Source: Sphingobacteriales bacterium (GTDB lineage: Bacteria > Bacteroidota > Bacteroidia > Chitinophagales > JADIYW01). From it: 64,000 bases of DNA. The notes below the pieces were generated by a model, which was not told the DNA's origin, searched no databases, and was given only the letters and a program-made list of their open reading frames with translations. How positions within the stretch are numbered: position 1 is the first letter of the stretch; the number at the start of each line of letters is the position of its first letter. The stretch is from contig JADKIQ010000025.1 of NCBI GenBank assembly GCA_016721245.1, forward strand, positions 62,001-126,000. The letters run 5' to 3'. Positions 15,793 through 23,094 of the stretch are shown here, piece after piece. The translations under genes were made by a program, and so were the position numbers.

Positions 15793-17679
15793 ATGAGATA
15801 TACCTTTGTTATACTATTTTTTATTTTTGGTTGTACTAAACAACCTGATTCCAATAGTGGGCATATTGCTGCGCTTGTCAGCTATTATAATGTAAAATAC
15901 AAAGAATATCAGCGTGTAAACATCAAAATTGCACAAGCGTATATTGATTCCATACAAATTATTTCTAAAAATGAAAATTACATAAAAGGCATTGGCATCG
16001 CTGCACTTAATAAAGGTTTACTGGAAAATGTAAAAGGAAATTTCAATCTCTCTCTTAGTCATAATGAAAAAGCACTCAGCATTTTCAACGAATTGAAAGA
16101 AGATACATTAATTGCAAAATCACTGGCAGCCTTGGGGGTAAGTTACTGGCAAAAAGGTGAAATAGTAAAATCCTTAGATTATTTATTTAAAGCACTGAAG
16201 ATAAATGAAACCTTAGATTTAAAATCAGAACAGGCAGCTACTTATAATCAGATATCTATGGTATATCAGTCACAAAATAAAATACCTCTTGCCGAGGAGT
16301 TTGCCAATAAATCAATGAGTATCATTCAAAATTTAACGCCTGTATTGAGCCATATTTCCACTTTTCATAATCTGGCTAATATTTACGGAATGCAGGGGAA
16401 ATACAAAGAAGCGTTACGGCTGGACAGTATTGGCCTGAGTTATTGTGAGCGATTACATGTAGAATTTAATAAATCCATGTTTTACGATAACATGGCTAAT
16501 TGCCTCTATTATGCCAACGACTGGACAAATGCCATTGATTATCATTTAAAAGCCATCACTATAGATTCTTCGTTTGGAAACAATAAGCAATTGGGCGACA
16601 CCTATTGCAATATGGGAGCCATTTATGAAGAACAGAAAAACTACGCTAAAGCAATTGACTGCTACCAAAAAAGCATTGAACTGTGCAGGGCAAGCGGTTA
16701 TAAAATCGGAATAAAAAACGGTCTTCAACAACTCAGTAAACTTTATTATAAAACTAATAACACAAGTGCCGCATATGAGTTGCTTCAGGAAAGCGTGGTT
16801 GTAAAAGACAGTATGATAAATGAATCTACTGAACAGAAAATTGCTGAATTACAAACCTTATTTGACACTGAAAAGAAGAAGCAACAGATTGCTCAACAGG
16901 ATTTAAAAATCAGCAGAAGAAATATATTACTGGTGGTTTTACTGGCCGCTTTACTAATTACTGTTTTCATATTTCGGCTAATATATTACAGATACACCTT
17001 AAAACAAGAACAGAAACTGCAGCAGGAATTAATCAAGGAAGAAACAAAACGTTCTCAAGCAATTGTAGAATCGGAAGAAAATGAGCGTCAACGCCTGGCG
17101 CGCGAACTCCACGACGGCGTGGGGCAACTCTTGTCTGCTACAAAACTGAATTTAAGTACACTAACCAGCAACAGCAGTACTTTTGAAGAGAAAGATAAAA
17201 TACAGAACTCAATGGATATACTGGATGATTCTATCCGTGAGATCAGGAATATTTCACACAATATGGTACCGGATGTACTGCTAAAATTCGGTTTAAAAAG
17301 AGCAATTGAAGATTTTATTTCCAGAATTAATCAAACAAAAAAGCTGGAAATTCATTTTGAATGTAATGGTTTCGATGAAAACTCGCTGGAAAACACGGGC
17401 AAGTTGATGTTGTACCGGCTGATACAGGAATCCGTGAATAATACTATAAAATATGCACAGGCAACGCAAATGACAATACAGCTTTCTGCGGATACCAGTG
17501 AAATTTCCCTGCTGATGGAAGATAATGGCAAAGGATTTGATATGGAAGAAGTAAAACAAAAAGGCGGTATCGGACTGAAGAATATGCAGCTAAGAACAGA
17601 ATATTTAAAAGGAAAGCTCGATATTGAATCATCCCCTAAAAATGGTACTACTATAATTATAGAAATTCCTTTATCTTGA
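15793..17679 (+). CDS. TPR-containing sensor histidine kinase (HisKA_3), lipoprotein-like N-terminus
   Basis: The 628-residue protein has an N-terminus with a lipobox-like FIFGC (Cys14). TPR repeats run from about residue 60 to 350 (e.g. GDTYCNMGAIYEEQKNYAKA), with one membrane helix near 376-398 and a coiled coil. The HisKA_3 domain carries RELHDGVGQLL with His440. The ATPase domain is intact (QESVNNTIKYA, EDNGKGF, GGIGLKNM). This layout with periplasmic TPRs is common in Bacteroidota. The gene overlaps or abuts the response regulator gene downstream, its obvious partner. All catalytic motifs are present, in contrast to the two 7TM kinases at 3.7-7.4 kb. Confidence 0.92.
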   Translation: MRYTFVILFFIFGCTKQPDSNSGHIAALVSYYNVKYKEYQRVNIKIAQAYIDSIQIISKNENYIKGIGIAALNKGLLENVKGNFNLSLSHNEKALSIFNELKEDTLIAKSLAALGVSYWQKGEIVKSLDYLFKALKINETLDLKSEQAATYNQISMVYQSQNKIPLAEEFANKSMSIIQNLTPVLSHISTFHNLANIYGMQGKYKEALRLDSIGLSYCERLHVEFNKSMFYDNMANCLYYANDWTNAIDYHLKAITIDSSFGNNKQLGDTYCNMGAIYEEQKNYAKAIDCYQKSIELCRASGYKIGIKNGLQQLSKLYYKTNNTSAAYELLQESVVVKDSMINESTEQKIAELQTLFDTEKKKQQIAQQDLKISRRNILLVVLLAALLITVFIFRLIYYRYTLKQEQKLQQELIKEETKRSQAIVESEENERQRLARELHDGVGQLLSATKLNLSTLTSNSSTFEEKDKIQNSMDILDDSIREIRNISHNMVPDVLLKFGLKRAIEDFISRINQTKKLEIHFECNGFDENSLENTGKLMLYRLIQESVNNTIKYAQATQMTIQLSADTSEISLLMEDNGKGFDMEEVKQKGGIGLKNMQLRTEYLKGKLDIESSPKNGTTIIIEIPLS

Positions 17680-17684
17680 CACCA

Positions 17685-18323
17685 ATGAAAAAACACAGAA
17701 TCATATTAGTGGACGACCATCAAATGCTTATCGATGGCTTATCGGCTATCTTGTCTGCTAATAAAGATATTGAAATTTTAAAAACGTACACCAACGGAAA
17801 TATTTTACTGGAAGAAATCGAAGGATTAAATCCTGAAATTATATTGACAGACATCAGTATGCCGGAGATTGACGGCTATGAGCTGACTAAAAAAATAAAA
17901 AAAATCAATCCGGCGATTCAGGTAATCGCCTTGTCTATGTCGGGAAATATTACCGATATCAACAAAATGATTGATGTGGGAATTTCCGGTTACGTATTAA
18001 AAAATGTCGGTAATCAGGAACTCATTGAAGCGATTCATAAAGTAGCTCAGGGAAAAATGCATTTCAGCGATGATGTGATGGAAGAAATGGTAAAGAACAA
18101 ACATGCCAAACCGGAAAAGCAGGAAGAACAGGCAAAACTCACCGAGCGTGAACTGGAGATTTTAAAACTGATTGTACAGGAATTGAATAACGCGGAAATT
18201 GCCGACAAACTCTTCATCAGCGAGCGAACCGTAGAAACACACCGTAAAAATATGATTCGCAAGTTCAACACCAAAACCATTGTTGGTTTGATTAAATACG
18301 CGATGGATCATAAGCTGATTTAA
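17685..18323 (+). CDS. NarL/LuxR-family response regulator
   Basis: The product has a receiver domain with the acidic pair in ILVDDHQ, phospho-acceptor Asp56 in LTDISMPEIDG and the conserved Lys in YVLKNVG, then a LuxR-type HTH: LTERELEILKLIVQELNNAEIA and ISERTVETHRKNM. I prefer the ATG at 17685. A TTG at 17676 overlapping the kinase stop (TTGA) is also possible and adds three residues. It pairs with the TPR kinase just upstream. It is the only NarL-type regulator in the window, so it is also a possible partner for the HisKA_3 kinase pair at 3.7-7.4 kb. Confidence 0.92.
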   Translation: MKKHRIILVDDHQMLIDGLSAILSANKDIEILKTYTNGNILLEEIEGLNPEIILTDISMPEIDGYELTKKIKKINPAIQVIALSMSGNITDINKMIDVGISGYVLKNVGNQELIEAIHKVAQGKMHFSDDVMEEMVKNKHAKPEKQEEQAKLTERELEILKLIVQELNNAEIADKLFISERTVETHRKNMIRKFNTKTIVGLIKYAMDHKLI

Positions 18324-18336
18324 TTGTTAAAAAAAA

Positions 18337-18362
18337 CATAGTTCCGAAATTTCGGAACTATG
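18337..18362. terminator. Perfect 26-base palindrome, hairpin
   Basis: A 13-base perfect stem (arm CATAGTTCCGAAA and its complement) has no spare loop bases. An A-run precedes it on the + strand, so the T-run follows on the - strand, and no T-run follows it on +. It is probably a transcription stop between the regulator gene and the convergent gene, but a protein-binding site is not excluded. Confidence 0.55.
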
Positions 18363-18498
18363 GATTTACTGTAACGATTAAACAGAGAAATTGCATAGGT
18401 TTATCATCGATAAATATAAGTGGTAGCAGGTAGATACATTTTAAAAAGTCTTTTTACTTTTAGAAGTCTTATTTACCAAAAACCATAGGATTAAAGAC

Positions 18499-18526
18499 AA
18501 AACGGAGTTTGAGAGGACTCCGTTTT
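18499..18526. terminator. Bidirectional rho-independent terminator
   Basis: AAAACGGAGT and ACTCCGTTTT form a 10-base stem around an 8-base loop, with T-runs on both strands. It lies five bases past the stop of the GldM-C-like gene (minus strand) and also serves the + strand. Confidence 0.8.
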
Positions 18527-18530
18527 ATTA

Positions 18531-18872
18531 TTAATCAATCTTAAATGCAATACCAGGAATCTTTCTGGTTATGTTATCCGGTCCCATTACTTTAATTTCT
18601 TCGATATAGTAAATATCACCCGGTTTCGCTTTTTGAATTGCTTTTTTAACCTCCGGTGAAAAATAAGGTCCATTGTTTTTAAAGGTTTCCGCATCACCAC
18701 CTTTTGGCTGATAAAAGACGTTGTAGCTTAATACCTTAAAAGAGAGTAAACTGTTTTTCGCCACCATATCATTGATAGACGTTGACGCTTTCATTTTTTC
18801 CGTAGAAGTATTACCCTGTCCAAATGAGTAAAGGGCAATAAATGTCAGAAACAAAAAGAATACTTTTTTCAT
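18531..18872 (-). CDS. Small exported protein with GldM-C-like domain
   Basis: The 113-residue protein has a signal peptide (MKKVFFLFLTFIALYSFGQ). The mature part ends in a domain like the C-terminal domain of the gliding/T9SS protein GldM: FKVLSYNVFY, GGDAETFKNNGPYFSPEVKKA, KPGDIYYIEEIKVMGPDN and TRKIPGIAFKI. It lacks the rest of GldM (membrane anchor and first periplasmic domains). A second, diverged copy is encoded at 29695-30384. The role is unknown. It may bind at the T9SS/gliding machine, but that is inference. Confidence 0.65.
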   Translation of the reverse strand: MKKVFFLFLTFIALYSFGQGNTSTEKMKASTSINDMVAKNSLLSFKVLSYNVFYQPKGGDAETFKNNGPYFSPEVKKAIQKAKPGDIYYIEEIKVMGPDNITRKIPGIAFKID

Positions 18873-18929
18873 ATCGTATATTTTTTACTATAACGAAAAA
18901 TAAACTCAAATAGTATTTTTTGCCATAAA

Positions 18930-19862
18930 TTAATGGAAATACTCCGCCAGGTATCGCTCTGCATCCAGCGCAGCCATACAACCCGAACCGGCAGAAGTGA
19001 CTGCCTGTCTGTAAATTTTATCCTGCACATCGCCGGCAGCAAAAACGCCCGCCACTTTTGTTCTGGTTGAACCCGGCACCGTAATTAAATAACCGGTTTC
19101 ATCCATTTCTAAGTAATCTTTAAAAATATCAGAGTTGGGTTTGTGTCCAATCGCCACGAAAAAACCTTCCACTTTAATTTCAGTAAGTTCGTTGGTTTTG
19201 TTGTTTTTCAAACGCACACCTTCCACTTTATGTTCGCCTAAAATTTCATCCGTTTCACTGTTCCAGTAAATGGTGATATTTTCTTTGGCAATCACTCTGT
19301 CCTGCATAATTTTAGAAGCACGCATTTGCTCTCTGCGGACAATCATATGCACGTGCGGACAAAGATTCGATAAGTATAATGCTTCTTCACAAGCTGTATC
19401 GCCGGCGCCTACAATTGCCACTTCCTTTCCTTTAAATAAAAAACCATCACACACCGCGCAGGCAGAAACGCCGCTTCCATTCAGTCGTTTTTCAGAAGGC
19501 ATGCCCAGCCATTTTGCTTCCGCTCCTGTGGCAATAATCACCGATTTTGCGTGTATTTCCGTTTCTTCATCAATCCATACTTTATGAATCGGACCGCTGA
19601 AATCCACTTTAGTCGCTAACCCGAAACGGATATCTGCTCCTACCCTTTCCGCCTGTTTCTGAAAATCATCCATCATTGCCGGTCCCGTCACTGCATCCGG
19701 ATAGCCGGGATAGTTTTCTACATCCGTTGTGGTCATCAGCTGACCGCCAGGTTGTAAGCCTGTATATAAAACAGGTTTTAAATTAGCACGCGCTGCATAA
19801 ATAGCAGCAGTATATCCGGCAGGACCTGCCCCGATAATCAAACAATTTACAGTTTCTATCAT
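18930..19862 (-). CDS. trxB: Thioredoxin reductase
   Basis: The 310-residue flavoprotein has the FAD motif GAGPAGYTAAIYAARA at the N-terminus, the redox pair CAVC (Cys135, Cys138), the NADPH motif VGAGDTACEEAL, and the C-terminal FAD segment VFAAGDVQDKIYRQ. It reduces thioredoxin with NADPH. The reading frame is full length. Together with GPx and bshB1 at 12.7-15 kb it gives the window a thiol-redox set, although the genes are not in one operon. Confidence 0.96.
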   Translation of the reverse strand: MIETVNCLIIGAGPAGYTAAIYAARANLKPVLYTGLQPGGQLMTTTDVENYPGYPDAVTGPAMMDDFQKQAERVGADIRFGLATKVDFSGPIHKVWIDEETEIHAKSVIIATGAEAKWLGMPSEKRLNGSGVSACAVCDGFLFKGKEVAIVGAGDTACEEALYLSNLCPHVHMIVRREQMRASKIMQDRVIAKENITIYWNSETDEILGEHKVEGVRLKNNKTNELTEIKVEGFFVAIGHKPNSDIFKDYLEMDETGYLITVPGSTRTKVAGVFAAGDVQDKIYRQAVTSAGSGCMAALDAERYLAEYFH

Positions 19863-19882
19863 GATATTAAATATTTTTATTT

Positions 19883-20031
19883 AAACACATAGTCACATAG
19901 TTTTTAAAGTCTATGTCAAATTTAATTTGTCTATGCAATCTGTATTAAAATGAAAAGAGAATTTCTTTTTCTTCCAACTCAGAAAAACATAGAAAAGAAT
20001 AAAATTCTTTTTTCTATGTGTCTATGTGTTT
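19883..20031. repeat. Inverted repeat flanking a 113-base spacer, MITE-like
   Basis: The arm AAACACATAGTCACATAG (19883-19900) and its inverted copy CTATGTGTCTATGTGTTT (20014-20031) match at 17 of 18 bases. Between them lie further ACATAG/CTATG words. It fills the gap between trxB and coaE. No transposase is encoded. It could be a small non-autonomous element or a dispersed repeat. Confidence 0.55.
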
Positions 20032-20062
20032 TAATTACAACAAACCACGAAATTAAAAAGTT

Positions 20063-20653
20063 CTATTTTGATATTACCATTATGTGTTCATGAATTGTCA
20101 ACACCTGTTGTATCAATGGTTGAGAATGGTCGTTATAAATCACAAAGTCTGCACGTTTCATTTTCTCCTCTTCCAGCATCTGCTTGTCAACCCTTTCCAG
20201 CACTTCTTCCCTGCTGATATGATCGCGCTTCATGGTTCTGGAAATTCTGTCTTCCAGTGGCGCAAAAACGGTAATCATCTTATCCATCAGTTTATAGCTT
20301 CCACTTTCAAACATAATCGCCGCCTCGTATAAAGTGTATGCTTTATCGTGATGTGTCTGAAACCAGTTTAAAGTATCCTGAAAAACAGCCGGATGAACAA
20401 TGGTGTTGAGCTGCTGCAGTAAGTTCTTGTCGTGAAAGGCTTTTTCAGCAATGTATTTCCGGTTAAGTTCGCCATTAAGATAAGCGTTTTCTCCAAATAG
20501 TTTTTTTATCTGCTGAATAAGATCAGCATCCGAAACCATAAGTTCTTTTGCCCGAACATCAGCGTAATAGATTGGAATACCCAGTGTAGCAAAAATCTGA
20601 CAAACGGTTGTTTTTCCGCTGCCGATGCCGCCTGTTATACCAACTTTTAACAT
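20063..20653 (-). CDS. coaE: Dephospho-CoA kinase
   Basis: The 196-residue P-loop kinase catalyses the last step of coenzyme A synthesis. The ATP loop GGIGSGKTTV lies at residues 8-17, with YYADVRAKELM (substrate Asp) after it and a LID-like RTMKRDHIS segment near residue 155. It is full length. It lies downstream of yajC, separated by 21 bases, and is probably in the same transcript. Confidence 0.93.
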   Translation of the reverse strand: MLKVGITGGIGSGKTTVCQIFATLGIPIYYADVRAKELMVSDADLIQQIKKLFGENAYLNGELNRKYIAEKAFHDKNLLQQLNTIVHPAVFQDTLNWFQTHHDKAYTLYEAAIMFESGSYKLMDKMITVFAPLEDRISRTMKRDHISREEVLERVDKQMLEEEKMKRADFVIYNDHSQPLIQQVLTIHEHIMVISK

Positions 20654-20674
20654 GGAGTTAGTTTATAACAAAAA

Positions 20675-21010
20675 CTATTTTGTTTCTGCCGGAGCTGCAT
20701 TCAATGCTTTGCTTAACTCAGAGTTGATGGCAGATTTCTCAATTTTTAATCTTGTAGGACCGTCTACCTGAATCAAAAACGTTTTATCTTCTTCATTTAC
20801 AGAAGCAATTTTACCATGAATACCAGCATTGGTAATTACTTTATCCCCTGCTTTCAGCGTATCAATAAAATTCTGAGCTTCTTTTGCCTTTTTAGATTGC
20901 GGACGAATCAAAAAGAAATAAAATACCACGAACATCAAACCCATCATAATCAGGGTCGAATAACCACCGCCCGGTGCACCACCTGCCTGTAATAAAAATA
21001 ATAAGTTCAT
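20675..21010 (-). CDS. yajC: Preprotein translocase subunit YajC
   Basis: The product of about 111 residues has one membrane helix (TLIMMGLMFVVFYFFLIRPQ) directly followed by QSKKAKEAQNFIDTLKAGDKVITNAGIHGKI, the classic YajC core. It associates with SecDF in protein export. I chose the ATG at 21010. A GTG at 21028 would add six residues. A TAAGTTTG -7-like element lies on the minus strand at 21028-21035, just ahead of the ATG. Confidence 0.92.
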   Translation of the reverse strand: MNLLFLLQAGGAPGGGYSTLIMMGLMFVVFYFFLIRPQSKKAKEAQNFIDTLKAGDKVITNAGIHGKIASVNEEDKTFLIQVDGPTRLKIEKSAINSELSKALNAAPAETK

Positions 21011-21114
21011 AAAATAATTTTGTTGCACAAACTTACCTATTTTTTGGATAGCTTTAACCTGTGGGCTTGATTAAAACATTTTAGTAACTTTACCCTCGAA
21101 TATAAAACATAGTC

Positions 21115-22635
21115 ATGCAATTTCTTCAAAACTTAGCTATCATTGATATAAATAACGGTACATCTACCGGCACGAACTGGTTACCAACCAGCGATTTACT
21201 GGATTCCTATTCGCCGGTGGATGGTAAAAAAATAGCCTCAGTTCAAATTACGACCAAAGAAACATACGAGCAGGTGGTGGCAAAAGCACAAGCTGCTTTT
21301 AAGGTTTGGCGATTAGTGCCGGCACCCAAACGCGGGGAAATTGTGCGCCAAATGGGTGATGAATTCAGAAGACATAAAGATGATTTAGGAAGATTGGTAT
21401 CCTGGGAAATGGGAAAAAGCTTGCAGGAAGGCCTGGGCGAAGTACAGGAAATTATAGATATCTGCGATTTTGCTGTGGGTTTATCTCGTCAACTGTACGG
21501 ATTAAGCATGCACTCGGAGCGACCGAACCACAGAATGTATGAGCAATGGCATCCGCTGGGCATTGTGGGCATTATTACAGCATTCAACTTTCCGGCCGCC
21601 GTTTGGGGATGGAATTCCATGCTGGCCTGGGTTTGCGGTGATGTTTGTATCTGGAAACCTTCTGAAAAGACACCTCTAACGGCTATTGCCTGTCAGAAAA
21701 TAGCAGAAAAAGTGATAAAAGCGAATAATTTACCGGAAGGCTTGTCTTGTTTGATAAATGGCGACAGGGTTGTTGGAGAATGGATGGCAGCTGATGAGCG
21801 TATTCCCCTGGTCTCTGCTACCGGATCTACAAGAATGGGAAAAGAAGTGGGTAAAGTGGTTGCCGGTCGTTTAGGAAGAAGTTTACTGGAATTGGGTGGT
21901 AATAATGCCATCATAATAACACCGAATGCAGATTTGAAATTAGCGGTAGTGGGTGCCGTATTTGGTGCCACCGGTACAACCGGACAACGTTGCACTACTA
22001 CAAGAAGATTAATAATACATTCATCTGTATATGAACAATTTAAACAACAACTAATTAATGCTTACGCACAACTAAGAATTGGAAACCCATTAGAAGAAGG
22101 CATTCATGTGGGTCCACTTATTGATAATCATGCAGTTAGAATGTATGAGCAGGCGATTGATGTATGTAAAGAGCAAGGAGGACGATTTATAGTAGAAGGT
22201 GAAGTATTATGTATAAAAAATTATGAATCTGGAAGTTATGTAAAACCTTGCATTGCAGAAGTGGACAGTCAGTTACCTATTGTACAAACGGAGACCTTTG
22301 CTCCTATCTTATACCTGATGAAATACGATAATCTGGATGATGCCATAGCTTTGCAGAATGCTGTACCTCAGGGTTTATCCTCCGCTATTGTAACACAAAA
22401 TATGCGGGAAATGGAAGCTTTTTTATCGGCAGCTGGTTCAGATTGCGGGATTGCAAACGTGAATATGGGAACATCCGGAGCGGAAATCGGGGGTGCTTTT
22501 GGCGGAGAAAAAGAAACCGGCGGAGGCCGCGAATCCGGTTCTGATGCATGGAAAGCGTACATGAGACGCCAAACCAGTTCGGTGAACTACGGTGCTGATT
22601 TACCATTGGCTCAAGGTATCAAGTTTGATTTGTAG
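21115..22635 (+). CDS. Aldehyde dehydrogenase, ALDH7/piperideine-6-carboxylate type
   Basis: The 506-residue enzyme has the ALDH fold, with GIITAFNFPAAVWGWN, the cofactor motif SATGSTRMGKEV, the general-base Glu in LLELGGNNA, and the catalytic Cys in TTGQRCTT. The segment FAPILYLMKY and the C-terminal GGAFGGEKETGGGRESGSDAWK fit the ALDH7 branch, whose members oxidise alpha-aminoadipate semialdehyde/piperideine-6-carboxylate in lysine degradation. The substrate is inferred from this likeness. The gene stands alone with a TAACTTTA -7-like site at 21085-21092. Confidence 0.88.
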   Translation: MQFLQNLAIIDINNGTSTGTNWLPTSDLLDSYSPVDGKKIASVQITTKETYEQVVAKAQAAFKVWRLVPAPKRGEIVRQMGDEFRRHKDDLGRLVSWEMGKSLQEGLGEVQEIIDICDFAVGLSRQLYGLSMHSERPNHRMYEQWHPLGIVGIITAFNFPAAVWGWNSMLAWVCGDVCIWKPSEKTPLTAIACQKIAEKVIKANNLPEGLSCLINGDRVVGEWMAADERIPLVSATGSTRMGKEVGKVVAGRLGRSLLELGGNNAIIITPNADLKLAVVGAVFGATGTTGQRCTTTRRLIIHSSVYEQFKQQLINAYAQLRIGNPLEEGIHVGPLIDNHAVRMYEQAIDVCKEQGGRFIVEGEVLCIKNYESGSYVKPCIAEVDSQLPIVQTETFAPILYLMKYDNLDDAIALQNAVPQGLSSAIVTQNMREMEAFLSAAGSDCGIANVNMGTSGAEIGGAFGGEKETGGGRESGSDAWKAYMRRQTSSVNYGADLPLAQGIKFDL

Positions 22636-22696
22636 AAATATTGAAAGCAGTGTATCAAAACCAGATGCACGATATCCACAAAATGTCAATAATAAT

Positions 22697-22727
22697 TTTG
22701 TAGTAACATAGAAATTTTGTATCTTTG
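22697..22727 (+). promoter_or_regulatory. Bacteroidota-type promoter of rpsO
   Basis: TTTG at 22697-22700 and TATCTTTG at 22720-22727 are 19 bases apart, a near-ideal match to the -33 TTTG / -7 TAnnTTTG promoter of this phylum. The ATG of rpsO follows at 22765. This also supports the start choice, since longer versions of the gene would begin inside the promoter. Confidence 0.85.
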
Positions 22728-22764
22728 CGCTCCAAATAATTGGATAATATTAGACGACAATAAG

Positions 22765-23028
22765 ATGACAACAACTCAAAAACAAGACATTTTTAAAGAA
22801 TTCGGTGGTTCTGCCACTAACACAGGATCTGTAGAATCTCAGGTAGCTTTGATTTCTCACAGAATCAACCACATTTCAGGTCACCTGAAAACTAACAGAA
22901 AAGACTTCTCTTCTACTCGTTCTTTATACAAATTAGTAGGTCAAAGAAAAAGATTATTGAAATATCTGGCTCACAAAGATATCATTCAATACAGAGCACT
23001 TATCGAAAAACTGGGATTACGTAAATAA
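22765..23028 (+). CDS. rpsO: 30S ribosomal protein S15
   Basis: The 87-residue protein opens MTTTQKQDIFKEFGGSATN and has TGSVESQVALISHRINHISGHL and the signature KDFSSTRSLYKLVGQRKRLLKYL. It binds 16S rRNA early in 30S assembly. The ATG at 22765 is the right start. A longer frame from TTG 22717 begins within the promoter. The gene is followed by a terminator and then pnp, the classical rpsO-pnp order. Confidence 0.96.
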   Translation: MTTTQKQDIFKEFGGSATNTGSVESQVALISHRINHISGHLKTNRKDFSSTRSLYKLVGQRKRLLKYLAHKDIIQYRALIEKLGLRK

Positions 23029-23043
23029 TCCACTCCAAATACA

Positions 23044-23066
23044 GCGAGGCTTTTGCCTCGCTTTTT
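23044..23066 (+). terminator. Rho-independent terminator between rpsO and pnp
   Basis: GCGAGGC and GCCTCGC form a stem (23044-23050 with 23055-23061) around TTTT, followed by TTTTT. It would limit read-through from the rpsO promoter into pnp. Confidence 0.85.
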
Positions 23067-23094
23067 CATTTTAATACACTTTAAAAAATATATA

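Noticed and set aside
22717..22764. Upstream TTG start extending rpsO
   Set aside because: The extension lies inside the promoter region, and the S15 family begins at the ATG at 22765.
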